64,000 nt of DNA from SZUA-584 sp964441275 (lineage in GTDB: Bacteria; Bacillota; Clostridia; Christensenellales; SZUA-584): contig CAYTUG010000001.1 in assembly GCA_964441275.1 (NCBI GenBank), positions 1 through 64,000 of the forward strand, written 5' to 3'. Under the pieces are notes generated by a model. It was not told where the DNA came from. It saw only the letters and a list, made by a program, of their open reading frames with translations, and made no database searches. How positions within the stretch are numbered: the first letter of the stretch is position 1; every line of letters starts with the position of its first letter. Shown in pieces: positions 7,774 to 16,637 of the stretch. Both the position numbers and the translations under genes were made by a program.

Positions 7774-9618
7774 ATGAAGTTTTTAAAGCAAGTTAAGGTT
7801 GAAACAAAAAACATACTTAGCATAAAGTTTATTCTTATACTTAGCATATTAATATTGGCATTTTGCATAGGCTGGCCAATATACAACTCAATCAAGCCTG
7901 CCGAAAATAATATGTGGGATTATGCACGGCCTATGGTAAGAGCTGTTATGGATTACGACCCCGGGTACTCAGGCGAGCAAACTGTAACAATCGACGGCAT
8001 AGCTATCGAGCCAGGCAATCCGTTTTATTATGAGATAAAACAACTTAAAGAGCAGATTGACGTTATTGACAGCAACAGTTTTGCGCATGAAGGCGCAAGA
8101 GAGCTGCGGCAAAAACTGCTTGAAGAGATGCTCGTTCACAATTTGCGGTTGGCAAGGTCAATTTATAAATACGATGATTACCGTTTAGACATTGTATGGC
8201 AATGGCAGAAAGCGGAATTAAGATTAGAAAAATTTATTCATGAACATATTACCTCGAGCGATTTTGATGCTCTTATAGAGGCGGTCAGAGATTATTATTA
8301 CTATGACCCGCTTAATACCGAGACATTTGATAATAAGTTTGTTAAAATAAGCTCAACAGAAAGATTAAAAGCTATTGAGCAGGCCGAGGAGTATTTTGAT
8401 AAGCTTTATACGGTAATTGAAAGCAATGATTTTGCCCGGTACATTGAATTTCGCGTTGATTTGGAAAACGATAATATTGAATCTAACAAAAAAATGATCG
8501 CTATGCTGGAGGGACAAATAATCGACAACCCGGTAATAGAAGAAGAGCTTAAATGGCAAATTGAAGATTTGAAAAGGCAAAACGTGTATATTCAAGAAAA
8601 TACGATACCCCTGCTGTTATATAGGCTTGAAAAAAACATTATACCTAACGATGGTTCGTGGCAGAACATCGCCATAAGCGATATTGAAACATCGAGGGCG
8701 GAATTGCAGTTTCTAAAACCCGTAAGCGAAGAGGAGTTTAACAGGGAGCTATACCTAAAAGAGCAATACCAAACGTACGCTATTTATATTGCGAGCATAA
8801 ACAAGCAAATAGAATCTTATAATACAAGGATACTTATTGCCGAAAACTCTATTGAATCCAACATGCCCGATTTAAAATATGTTCCTTCGGGCGCAAGGAA
8901 TCAAACTCTTGATTTTCTGATGCTTGGCTCTATTGTTGGAGTGTTAGCCATAATGTTAGGCGGTTGGATGATGGCAAGCGAATTTCAGTTGGGCACCATA
9001 AGGCTGCTTATGATTCGCCCCATTTCCCGCACAAAAATGCTGTTGGCAAAGTTTTTGTCCGCACTCATATTGTGTATCGCGCTTTATTTGGCGGGTACAA
9101 TTCTCAATTTTGTTATGAACGGTATAATGTTTGGGTTTTCGGACTATTCAAACCCAAGCTATTCCGCTTCCGGCCAAGTTGGATTTTTAGCATACTATGT
9201 ACCTAAGATGCTCGCTTGCATTATTCCTATAATATTTGCTTACTGCGTTGCTTTTATGCTTTCTACTCTTGTTAAGAACATTGCTGTGGCAATATCGGTG
9301 CCTGCTGTATTATTTGTCGGCTGTGTCATAGTTATGAGTATAATAAAAGGCAGGGTGGGCGTTGGGACATTTTCGTCTATGGAGATATACTGGAACATAG
9401 GGCAAAGGGGGCTTGCAACGCTAAACTGGATAGCTTGGACACCCGTGCCTTTTATACTGCTATCCGATTTTTTTACGCTGAATTCTGTTATTACAACGCT
9501 CATTGGAGGCGGGGTGCCAATATATTTGGGATATGGTCTATCGCTGTTAACGGCGCTTTCAATCATTTGTACCGCGGTTTCGGTGTGGGTATTTAAAAAG
9601 CGTGACATAACGCAATAA
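7774..9618 (+). CDS. ABC-2 type transporter permease with large outer domain
   Basis: The 614-residue protein has one N-terminal helix (about 18-38), a hydrophilic, charged and probably coiled-coil region of about 330 residues (45-370), and then a cluster of about six membrane helices. This is the layout of ABC-2 permeases with a large extracytoplasmic insertion. The sequence MASEFQLGTIRLLMIRPISR near residue 400 is the conserved ABC-2 segment. It partners with the ATPase just upstream. The PASTA protein starts 12 bases downstream, implying a three-gene transcript. The substrate is unknown. Confidence 0.87.
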   Translation: MKFLKQVKVETKNILSIKFILILSILILAFCIGWPIYNSIKPAENNMWDYARPMVRAVMDYDPGYSGEQTVTIDGIAIEPGNPFYYEIKQLKEQIDVIDSNSFAHEGARELRQKLLEEMLVHNLRLARSIYKYDDYRLDIVWQWQKAELRLEKFIHEHITSSDFDALIEAVRDYYYYDPLNTETFDNKFVKISSTERLKAIEQAEEYFDKLYTVIESNDFARYIEFRVDLENDNIESNKKMIAMLEGQIIDNPVIEEELKWQIEDLKRQNVYIQENTIPLLLYRLEKNIIPNDGSWQNIAISDIETSRAELQFLKPVSEEEFNRELYLKEQYQTYAIYIASINKQIESYNTRILIAENSIESNMPDLKYVPSGARNQTLDFLMLGSIVGVLAIMLGGWMMASEFQLGTIRLLMIRPISRTKMLLAKFLSALILCIALYLAGTILNFVMNGIMFGFSDYSNPSYSASGQVGFLAYYVPKMLACIIPIIFAYCVAFMLSTLVKNIAVAISVPAVLFVGCVIVMSIIKGRVGVGTFSSMEIYWNIGQRGLATLNWIAWTPVPFILLSDFFTLNSVITTLIGGGVPIYLGYGLSLLTALSIICTAVSVWVFKKRDITQ

Positions 9619-9630
9619 AGGGGTTTTATT

Positions 9631-11088
9631 ATGGACGATAACAATGATTTTTTAAGCAATTACGCGAAGGATAAACAACAAGAACTCGCTAAAACAGAAA
9701 AGAAATATAGCTATGAACAAAACAGCGGGTTTAAAAAACCGAAGGCTGTCCAAACTGTTTCCGAAAAACACGGTAAAAAACAGTATATGGGAATAGCCAT
9801 AGCCGGTGCAATTATAATAATTGTTGCTGTGATACTTATTATTGTGTTGTCAAAGGCAAGCGTTGAGCTGCCCGATTTTACTAATATGCCCCAGACCCAA
9901 GCGCAACTTTGGGCAAAAGAAAACGATGTGCTGCTAAATATTGAGCAGGCAAACAGCGACGAATTCGCAGCCGAAAGGATAATTTCGCAGGACAAGCAGC
10001 CGGGAACGCATATCGGGCGGGGCGATTTTGTGGGTATAGTCGTCTCGACCGGCCCCGATCTTTCTATTAAACTGCCGCTGCCCGATATAATGTCCATGAC
10101 ATCTTCTCAGATCGAGGCTTGGGCGCAACAAAATTTTATGAGCCGGGTGCGCATGACTTTTGAATTTAGCGACACTGTGCCTTCGGGAAACGTAGTTCGT
10201 TTTGAAGTTAACGATGAAACGGTGATAGATGTTGTCAGGCGCGATTCTCCCGTATACATTATTGTATCTAAAGGCGCCGAAAGTGAAACGGCAACAATAA
10301 CGGTGCCCGATTTTAAAACCATGTCTATTGCCGATGCGTATGCGTTAGCGACTGAAAAGGGGTTTGCTATCGAGATAGAAGAGCAGTACGATGACTATAT
10401 TCCGGAAGGTACGCTTATTTCGCAGAGCATAAAACCTTCGGAAAAGATAAAAAAAGGAACGAATATACTGCTTGTTTTATCAAAAGGCAAAATGGTGGTA
10501 GTGCCAAGTTTTAAAGGGCATTCAAAAGAAAACGCGGCGTCCGTTGCGGCATCGCTCGGGATTGCCGTTGCCGTTACAGAGCGATATTCGGGGCATTCTG
10601 AAGGCGCGCTTATTTCGCAAAGCGTTGCGGCGGGCTCCGTGTACGGCGGCGAAATTATAGAGCTTTCCTACTCGTTAGGCAAGAAAATTTTTGTACCTAA
10701 TTTTGTAGGGCAGACAGTTGATGCCTTAGTGTTGTGGGCTCAGGATTTAAATAAGTTAGGCGCAAGCATAAATATTGATTACGGCGAAAGAACGTACAGC
10801 AGCATGCCTGTGGGTACCGTGCTGTCCCAGAACAAATCAAACAAACTTTACGGCATAAAAGAAACAGTCAAAGTTACGGTATCAAAAGGAAAGGTTGTTT
10901 TTGTGCCCGACTTTGCCGGAAGCCTGATTGGAGACGCTATGGAGCAATGCGAGGCGGTTGGTCTTGTGCCTGTGTTTGTCAAGCAGCATAGCGAAGGGAA
11001 GACAAGGGGCACAGTGTGGGACCAAAGCATTCCGCCTGGTACCGAAGAATCTGAAGGCGCGGTAATAAAACTGTTCTATCAGCCGTAA
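9631..11088 (+). CDS. Membrane protein with six PASTA domains and no kinase domain
   Basis: The 485-residue protein has a charged cytoplasmic tail (1-51), one membrane helix (53-73) and six consecutive PASTA repeats of about 65 residues. These start near residues 78, 147, 222, 288, 352 and 423, each with a V/L-P-x-F start and ending near VSKG or its equivalent. PASTA domains bind muropeptides or lipid II in PrkC/StkP kinases and in penicillin-binding proteins. Here no Ser/Thr kinase or transpeptidase domain is attached; the cytoplasmic part is too short and has no catalytic motifs. Linkage to an ABC-2 exporter suggests a cell-wall-sensing or wall-anchoring role, which is inference. Confidence 0.87.
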   Translation: MDDNNDFLSNYAKDKQQELAKTEKKYSYEQNSGFKKPKAVQTVSEKHGKKQYMGIAIAGAIIIIVAVILIIVLSKASVELPDFTNMPQTQAQLWAKENDVLLNIEQANSDEFAAERIISQDKQPGTHIGRGDFVGIVVSTGPDLSIKLPLPDIMSMTSSQIEAWAQQNFMSRVRMTFEFSDTVPSGNVVRFEVNDETVIDVVRRDSPVYIIVSKGAESETATITVPDFKTMSIADAYALATEKGFAIEIEEQYDDYIPEGTLISQSIKPSEKIKKGTNILLVLSKGKMVVVPSFKGHSKENAASVAASLGIAVAVTERYSGHSEGALISQSVAAGSVYGGEIIELSYSLGKKIFVPNFVGQTVDALVLWAQDLNKLGASINIDYGERTYSSMPVGTVLSQNKSNKLYGIKETVKVTVSKGKVVFVPDFAGSLIGDAMEQCEAVGLVPVFVKQHSEGKTRGTVWDQSIPPGTEESEGAVIKLFYQP

Positions 11089-11178
11089 ACATCCGCGGTT
11101 TATGTGGCGCTGCAAACGCGATGTATAAGGCGTTTGCCCCAAGGTACACTTAAATTTAAGAATACTCTGGGGAAGAGA

Positions 11179-11445
11179 ATGGACACAAAACACAGGATTG
11201 ATAAATTGGACGGAAAAATAATTGCGCTTTTTGAAAAAAGAATGAAACTTGTTAAGTTGACTGTGCCCGATAAATGCAAGTTTGATTTTAAAAAAGAAAA
11301 AAGCGTGCGCAACGCAAATGCGGCGGATATAACGATAAGACATGCGCATGACATTGACGTTATAGCGTATACCGAGTGGCTCGTTAAAATAATGCTGTAT
11401 TGTCAAGAAAAATATCTATATTCGTTGATTAAAGGCGACAGATAA
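11179..11445 (+). CDS. Chorismate-mutase-like (AroQ-fold) small protein
   Basis: The 88-residue protein resembles the first helix of type II chorismate mutase (RIDKLDGKIIALFEKRMKL). Arg6, Arg21 and Lys32 fall where E. coli AroQ has active-site Arg11, Arg28 and Lys39. The R-E pair of the family (D-P-x-R-E) is replaced by DFKKE, so the arginine has become lysine. I chose the ATG after ggggaagag; an in-frame ATG 25 codons upstream lacks family similarity. No other shikimate-pathway gene is nearby. It may be a real mutase or a non-catalytic AroQ-fold protein. Confidence 0.6.
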   Translation: MDTKHRIDKLDGKIIALFEKRMKLVKLTVPDKCKFDFKKEKSVRNANAADITIRHAHDIDVIAYTEWLVKIMLYCQEKYLYSLIKGDR

Positions 11446-11498
11446 AAACCGCACAGCGCTAAACGTTGCCCAATCAGAAACCCGGGGATTTTTTGGGC

Positions 11499-11527
11499 TT
11501 TAACTTTTAGGTGATGTTTGTTACAAT
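11499..11527 (+). promoter_or_regulatory. Putative promoter of the beta-CASP gene
   Basis: TTTAAC, a 17-base spacer and TACAAT lie about 25 bases ahead of the ATG at 11553. The -35 box is weak; the position between two genes makes it plausible. Confidence 0.4.
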
Positions 11528-11552
11528 TGTATGAAGAGATTGGGGGCGTCTT

Positions 11553-13127
11553 ATGTTTATTACGTTTCTGGGTGCGGCGGGGTGCGTAACCGGATCGTGT
11601 ACTATGATTGAAACCGTGAAAAATAAAATTCTTGTTGATTGCGGCTTGCGGCAAGGCAAGGATGAGAAAGATTCGCCCGTTAAGTCAGGGTTTGTGTTTG
11701 ATGCATGTGAAATTGACGCAGTGTTTTTAACACATGCGCATATTGACCACTCGGGATTGTTGCCCCTGTTGGTTAAAAAGGGGTTTAAAGGTAAAATATT
11801 TTGCACAGGCGCAACGGCGCAGCTTTGCTCCATAATGTTTCCGGATTCGGGCTATATTCAGGAGATGGAGGTAGAGTGGGAAAACCGGAAGCGCAATCGT
11901 GCGGGCAGAAGCGCAATCATGCCTTTATACACTGCGCAAGACGGGCGCGATGCGGTCAAGTATTTAAGCGCTATGCGCTATAACGATAAAAAAGAGGTAT
12001 TGCCGGGCATAAGCGTTCGGTTTACTGACGCGGGGCACCTTCTTGGTTCGGCATCTGTCGAGCTTTATATTGACGAGAACGGAAAACAAAAAAAGCTTGT
12101 TTTTTCGGGCGACATTGGCCGGAAAGATAAACCGATTGTTAAAGATCCGGTATATATCGACAATGCGGATATTGTTTTTATGGAAAGCACATATGGGGAC
12201 AGGCATCACAAAGAAACTGCCGATCCAAGGGAACAATTAAAAGAACTCCTTATAGAAGCGCTCGCACGCGGGGGGAATATTGTCATACCTTCGTTTGCGG
12301 TTGGGCGAACTCAGGAAATACTATACAGCATCAGCGTTCTTCTCGAACAAAAAAGCGTTCCCGGGCTTGAGTGCGTGCCCGTTTTTATAGACAGCCCGCT
12401 CGGGATAGCCGCAACGCAAATATTCGAAGAAAACAGCGTTGGATATTACGATGAAGAAGCAATGGCGTTTAAGGCTAACGGGGTTAAGTTTTTCTCGTTT
12501 GATACGCTTGTGGTGGCGCAGTCGGTAGACGAATCAAAAGAGATAAACTTTGACGAGCGCCAAAAAATAATTATTTCGTCAAGCGGAATGTGCGAGGCGG
12601 GAAGGATAAAACATCACCTTAAGCATAACCTTTGGCGAAAAGATTCTACTGTGCTTTTTGTCGGGTATCAGGCTGTCGGCACGCTTGGGCGCTCAATATT
12701 GGACGGCGCCAAAAAAGTGCGCATATTCGGCGAGGAGATAAAAATTGAAGCGGCAATCAAACAGATTGAAGGCTTTTCCGGGCATGCGGATAAAGCCGGA
12801 CTGATTGAATGGTTAACGCATTTTAAAAGCGATATTGAAAAGGTTTTCGTACTGCACGGTGAAAAGAGCGTATCGTACTCGTTTGCAAAAGAGATCGCCG
12901 CTTTGGGGTATCCCGCTGTTGTGCCCAAAATGTTTGACACGGTTGATTCAAACAATCTTGATGCGGCAACTGAAATAGAGATTGAAGCAAAGCCAAGCCG
13001 GGAAAGCGTTTTGGATTTGATTTCTCGAATAACAGCTGCCTTTGAAACCGCGCGCCAAGAACAATCGGAAGAAATGCTGCGCGAACTGACGAAATTAGCG
13101 GACAAATGGGACAACGAAGCTGTATAA
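11553..13127 (+). CDS. MBL-fold RNA metallo-hydrolase with beta-CASP and RMMBL domains
   Basis: The 524-residue protein has the full beta-CASP layout: LTHAHIDHSG (metal motif), DAGHLLGS, SGDIGRKDKP, STYGDR, IPSFAVGRTQEIL, SSGMCEAGRI and, near the C-terminus, GFSGHAD. Proteins of this YSH1/TTHA0252-like group are zinc-dependent endo- or exoribonucleases. It is distinct from RNase J, which is larger. It carries a C-terminal extension of about 60 residues rich in Glu. A ribosome binding site (agagattgggg) is weak. Confidence 0.9.
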   Translation: MFITFLGAAGCVTGSCTMIETVKNKILVDCGLRQGKDEKDSPVKSGFVFDACEIDAVFLTHAHIDHSGLLPLLVKKGFKGKIFCTGATAQLCSIMFPDSGYIQEMEVEWENRKRNRAGRSAIMPLYTAQDGRDAVKYLSAMRYNDKKEVLPGISVRFTDAGHLLGSASVELYIDENGKQKKLVFSGDIGRKDKPIVKDPVYIDNADIVFMESTYGDRHHKETADPREQLKELLIEALARGGNIVIPSFAVGRTQEILYSISVLLEQKSVPGLECVPVFIDSPLGIAATQIFEENSVGYYDEEAMAFKANGVKFFSFDTLVVAQSVDESKEINFDERQKIIISSSGMCEAGRIKHHLKHNLWRKDSTVLFVGYQAVGTLGRSILDGAKKVRIFGEEIKIEAAIKQIEGFSGHADKAGLIEWLTHFKSDIEKVFVLHGEKSVSYSFAKEIAALGYPAVVPKMFDTVDSNNLDAATEIEIEAKPSRESVLDLISRITAAFETARQEQSEEMLRELTKLADKWDNEAV

Positions 13128-13159
13128 CTAATTGAATTAAAACCGGTAAAGAGGTGTCT

Positions 13160-14539
13160 ATGAGCAGGATTGCAAGAAAAAGAAGAAATTACGCATCGCC
13201 GGGGTACCGTACGGGCTTGAGCGGGCGCAATGTAAGAAAAAGCCGGACGCGCAACGGTTTTGCATATTTTGTGCGCCGCTATTTTAAATTAATTTCCATA
13301 TCATTTTTAGCGGTGGTTATTGTGCTTGTGGGTATTTTAATTTTTACGGGGAACAGAGATACCGCGGTGTCCGCAAAAGACGCAGACGTCCATGACGAAA
13401 CTAATGGCGAACCTGACGATGCTGATTTTACGGAATACGATGATGAAACGCTTGCCGGCATTGAAGGTCAAGACGCTATATTTATGGATGATGACCCGAT
13501 AGAAAGGGTTATTGAAGAGGGGATACGAATAGGGGTTACGATTGGGAATTTAAAAGGAAAAGAACAAGAGACTGTAATCAACAGATTGGAAGAAGCAAGC
13601 ATAGCTGCTAAACAGTCAAAAGAAATTTACGACGCGTTCTTTTACAACGCCAACGGAAGCCTTAACCAACAGACCCAGGATGTCAGAAGCCTTATAAATA
13701 AAGATGTTGATGTAATTATTGTCGCCTACACAAGCAAGGAAAACTTTAACGCAATTGCATTTCTCGCCAAAGAGGAAGGAATACCCGTTGTTGCGTACAA
13801 TGCCCCCACAGATAGCGGATACGAGATTAACGTGGTTGAAGACCATAAGGCTTGGGGGAATGTTTACGGTAGGTTTATGGCTGAGAATTTAGCGGCGGGC
13901 AATGTTGTTCAGTTTTCGGGCGCAAAGGAGAGCGAGACAGGGATGCTGCGAAGCGGCGCAATTAACGAAGCTTTTGCCGCAAACGAGCAAATAATCGTTC
14001 AGGAACCAATATATACTGACTGGAACAACAAAACGGCTAAGACAGAGGCTGAAAAGCTGTTTGTAGACGGAAAAACGAAAATTGACGGAGTAATATGCGA
14101 GGAAGGCATAGCAACGGCAGTGCTCGATGTTTTTATTCAAAACCGTGTACTTCCAAAAGTTATGTGCGGTGACGTAACAGCGGGGTTTATAAAAAAGTGG
14201 CACGCTCTTAAAAACGGCGGGATTGATGTTAGCGCTCCGCCGGCTAAAAAACAAACGCCCCCTCCTCCCGTTATGTTTGAGGCAAAGCTTGGCGAGTTTA
14301 TTGTATGCGCACAGCCTTCCGCAACCGGCGGCGCAGCAGCGGCATTTGATTTCGCGCTTAAGATTGCCCAAGGCAATAAGCTAAAGACAGCAGGGCAAAC
14401 GTTTAGGTTTGACGTTACCACTCTTATTACAGACCAAAATTTAAACACTTATTATTCGCTGGTCAAGGATATGGACGATGCAACGGCGCTTACACATCGT
14501 CTGACGGCGGAGATAATTGATGCACAGTTCGCGCATTGA
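13160..14539 (+). CDS. Membrane-anchored periplasmic-binding-protein-like sugar sensor
   Basis: The 459-residue protein starts with a very basic N-terminus, then one uncleaved membrane helix (about 37-62), an acidic linker (about 70-115) and a type 1 periplasmic-binding fold like RbsB. Family segments are RIGVTIGNLKG, DVDVIIVAYTS and GIPVVAYNAP. There is no lipobox Cys. A Pro-rich insertion (KKQTPPPPV) interrupts the C-terminal lobe. No permease or ATPase adjoins it, so it may be a ligand-binding sensor or wall protein and not a transporter part. The ATG was chosen over a GTG two codons earlier because of its spacing from aaagagg. Confidence 0.75.
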   Translation: MSRIARKRRNYASPGYRTGLSGRNVRKSRTRNGFAYFVRRYFKLISISFLAVVIVLVGILIFTGNRDTAVSAKDADVHDETNGEPDDADFTEYDDETLAGIEGQDAIFMDDDPIERVIEEGIRIGVTIGNLKGKEQETVINRLEEASIAAKQSKEIYDAFFYNANGSLNQQTQDVRSLINKDVDVIIVAYTSKENFNAIAFLAKEEGIPVVAYNAPTDSGYEINVVEDHKAWGNVYGRFMAENLAAGNVVQFSGAKESETGMLRSGAINEAFAANEQIIVQEPIYTDWNNKTAKTEAEKLFVDGKTKIDGVICEEGIATAVLDVFIQNRVLPKVMCGDVTAGFIKKWHALKNGGIDVSAPPAKKQTPPPPVMFEAKLGEFIVCAQPSATGGAAAAFDFALKIAQGNKLKTAGQTFRFDVTTLITDQNLNTYYSLVKDMDDATALTHRLTAEIIDAQFAH

Positions 14540-15164
14540 TATGGCAAACATAATAAACATAACAATGCCTCTTTGCAATGACATGCCTTTTTATCCCGGC
14601 GACCCGCCGGTAAGCATAAAACCCCATCGTTCAATCAAAAACGGCGATGCGGCAAATGTAAACTGTTTAAATTTTTGTACACATAGCGGAACGCATTTTG
14701 ACGCTCCTTATCACTTTTTTGCTGCCGGGAAAAAAACGGATCAATATGAAGCCGATTTTTTTATGGGCAGAGCGCGCGTAATTGATTTATCTTCTTGCGG
14801 GGATATCAGACGGGAAGATATTAGCGGCAGGGGAATTAAACCGGATGATATTGTGCTTATAAAAACGCGTAACAGCGAACATCTTTCTGACGCAGAATAT
14901 TATTTTGACCATGTCAGCGTGTTGCACTGCGCCGCGCAGTATCTTGTGTCAAAACGAATCCGCGCCTTAGGGTTTGATTATTTTTCGATAGAAAAGGACA
15001 GCCTGTTTCCGGCGCATCGGGAGCTTTTAGGGGCGGGTATTCCAATAATCGAGGGTTTGCGCCTAACCGGCGCGCATGACGGGGTTTATAAAATGACAGC
15101 TATGTTTTTGAATATAATAGGAGGCGACGGGGCGCCTTTAACCGCTTTTTTAGAAAAATATTAA
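14520..15164 (+). CDS. Cyclase-family hydrolase (kynurenine formamidase-like)
   Basis: The 214-residue protein carries the cyclase-family metal motif HxGTHxDxPxHF as HSGTHFDAPYHF. It also has the typical entry NITMPLCNDMPFYPGD and the late segment FDYFSIEKDS. Family members hydrolyse amides or esters (for example KynB acts on N-formylkynurenine), but no tryptophan-degradation genes are near, so the substrate is open. The start at the ATG overlapping the previous gene is preceded by ggcggag; a second in-frame ATG at 14541 is possible. The overlap indicates co-translation with the binding-protein-like gene. Confidence 0.82.
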   Translation: MHSSRIDMANIINITMPLCNDMPFYPGDPPVSIKPHRSIKNGDAANVNCLNFCTHSGTHFDAPYHFFAAGKKTDQYEADFFMGRARVIDLSSCGDIRREDISGRGIKPDDIVLIKTRNSEHLSDAEYYFDHVSVLHCAAQYLVSKRIRALGFDYFSIEKDSLFPAHRELLGAGIPIIEGLRLTGAHDGVYKMTAMFLNIIGGDGAPLTAFLEKY

Positions 15165-15301
15165 TTATTAAAAAGTTTTGCAAAACACCTTTTAAGCCCA
15201 ATAATCATCTTAAACAAAAAACATTACGATAACAATAAGAATATAAATATATAAGATTATACAGTACTTTATAACCGTGAAAAGTTAGGAGGGTTAATTT
15301 G

Positions 15302-16432
15302 GTGAACGTATATCTTGACCATGCTGCAACCACATGTATGCGCAAAGAAGTTTTAATAGAAATGTTTCCCTACATGAGCGAAATATATGGAAATCCTGCA
15401 AGCGCGCATAGTTTTGGCAGCAAGACGCACCAAGCTTTAGAGCGCTCAAGAGCAACGATTGCCGATGCATTAAAGGCGTTGCCGGAAGAAATTTTTTTTA
15501 CATCGGGGGGTACGGAGTCTAACAATTGGGCAATAAGAGGGGCGGCTAACAATGGTTTGAAAATTATCACAACTCAAATAGAGCATCCGTCGGTGTTAAA
15601 CGTATGCAAAGATATGCAAGCGGGCGGGTTTGAAGTGGTTTATTTGCCGGTTGACGAATACGGCATTGTCAGTATAAACGCGCTAAAAAATGCGCTTGAC
15701 TTTAACACTTCGATAGTTAGCGTAATGGCAGCGAACAACGAAATAGGAACAATCGAGCCTATAGCGGATGTGGGGCGTGTTGTTAAAACTTACTCGCGAG
15801 CATATTTTCATGTTGACGCCGTGCAGGCGGCGGGCGCGCTTAACGCAGATGATTTTAAACTGCCTTTTGTAGACATGATTTCTATTTCAGCGCACAAGTT
15901 TTACGGCCCTGAGGGCATTGGCGCTTTATATATAAGAAAGGGAACGCGCGTAAATCCGTTAATGCGCGGAGGCTCGCAAGAGAGGGGAATGCGTGCCGGT
16001 ACGGCAAATGTCGCAGGCGCAGTGGGAATGGCAAGGGCGCTCGAGCTTGCAACGGAGGAGCAGCCGTACGAGTCGCGCAGGCTGATTGCGCTAAGACAAA
16101 GATTAGTGGAACGGGTATTAAGCGGGGTTAAGGGCGCGCGCTTAAACGGGCATTTTGAAAGGCGGTTGCCCAACAATGCAAATTTTTCTTTTACACACAT
16201 AGACGGAGAAATGCTTGCCAAACGCCTTAATGCCGCCGGGTTTGCGGTTTCCACTGGCTCTGCATGCGCGGCTAAATCGCACAATCCGTCTCATGTGCTT
16301 GCCGCTATAGGGCTTTCGCGCGATATCGAATACGGGGCATGCCGGGCAACCTTGGGCAAAAACACCACGGCAAAAGACATTGACGCTTTTCTAAACGCGC
16401 TTGTGGAGATAACCGCAGATTTGCGAAAATGA
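15302..16432 (+). CDS. Cysteine desulfurase (IscS/NifS type)
   Basis: The 376-residue PLP enzyme has the start NVYLDHAATT, the cofactor lysine in SAHKFYGPEG and the active-site cysteine in STGSACAAKS. It removes sulfur from L-cysteine as a persulfide for Fe-S clusters or tRNA thiolation. I chose GTG, eight bases after the strong site aggaggg; a TTG one codon earlier is also possible. There is no iscU or thiI next to it. The following transcription unit is a polar amino acid importer, which hints at cystine or cysteine supply. Confidence 0.93.
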   Translation: MNVYLDHAATTCMRKEVLIEMFPYMSEIYGNPASAHSFGSKTHQALERSRATIADALKALPEEIFFTSGGTESNNWAIRGAANNGLKIITTQIEHPSVLNVCKDMQAGGFEVVYLPVDEYGIVSINALKNALDFNTSIVSVMAANNEIGTIEPIADVGRVVKTYSRAYFHVDAVQAAGALNADDFKLPFVDMISISAHKFYGPEGIGALYIRKGTRVNPLMRGGSQERGMRAGTANVAGAVGMARALELATEEQPYESRRLIALRQRLVERVLSGVKGARLNGHFERRLPNNANFSFTHIDGEMLAKRLNAAGFAVSTGSACAAKSHNPSHVLAAIGLSRDIEYGACRATLGKNTTAKDIDAFLNALVEITADLRK

Positions 16433-16578
16433 ACGCAAAGAGCGTTTAACCGCATATGTGATGTTTCTTAATTATATCTGGTTTGGCAGGACTGCCCATA
16501 TTACGGTATAGTTTTTTTGCTATACGAGCATAACGCTATTTTTATTAAATAAGTCTGGAAATGTACCCGTTTAATATG

Positions 16579-16598
16579 TTATTATGATATCATAATAA
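16579..16598. promoter_or_regulatory. Perfect 20-base palindrome ahead of the amino acid importer
   Basis: Two ten-base half sites (ttattatgat and its reverse complement) meet without a spacer, 39 bases before the ATG of the substrate-binding protein. Perfect dyads of this size in a promoter region usually bind a dimeric repressor. No regulator gene is adjacent, and the AT-rich sequence raises the chance of coincidence. Confidence 0.5.
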
Positions 16599-16637
16599 AT
16601 TATAACGGTTACATACCGTCCAAAATTGGAGGATAAC

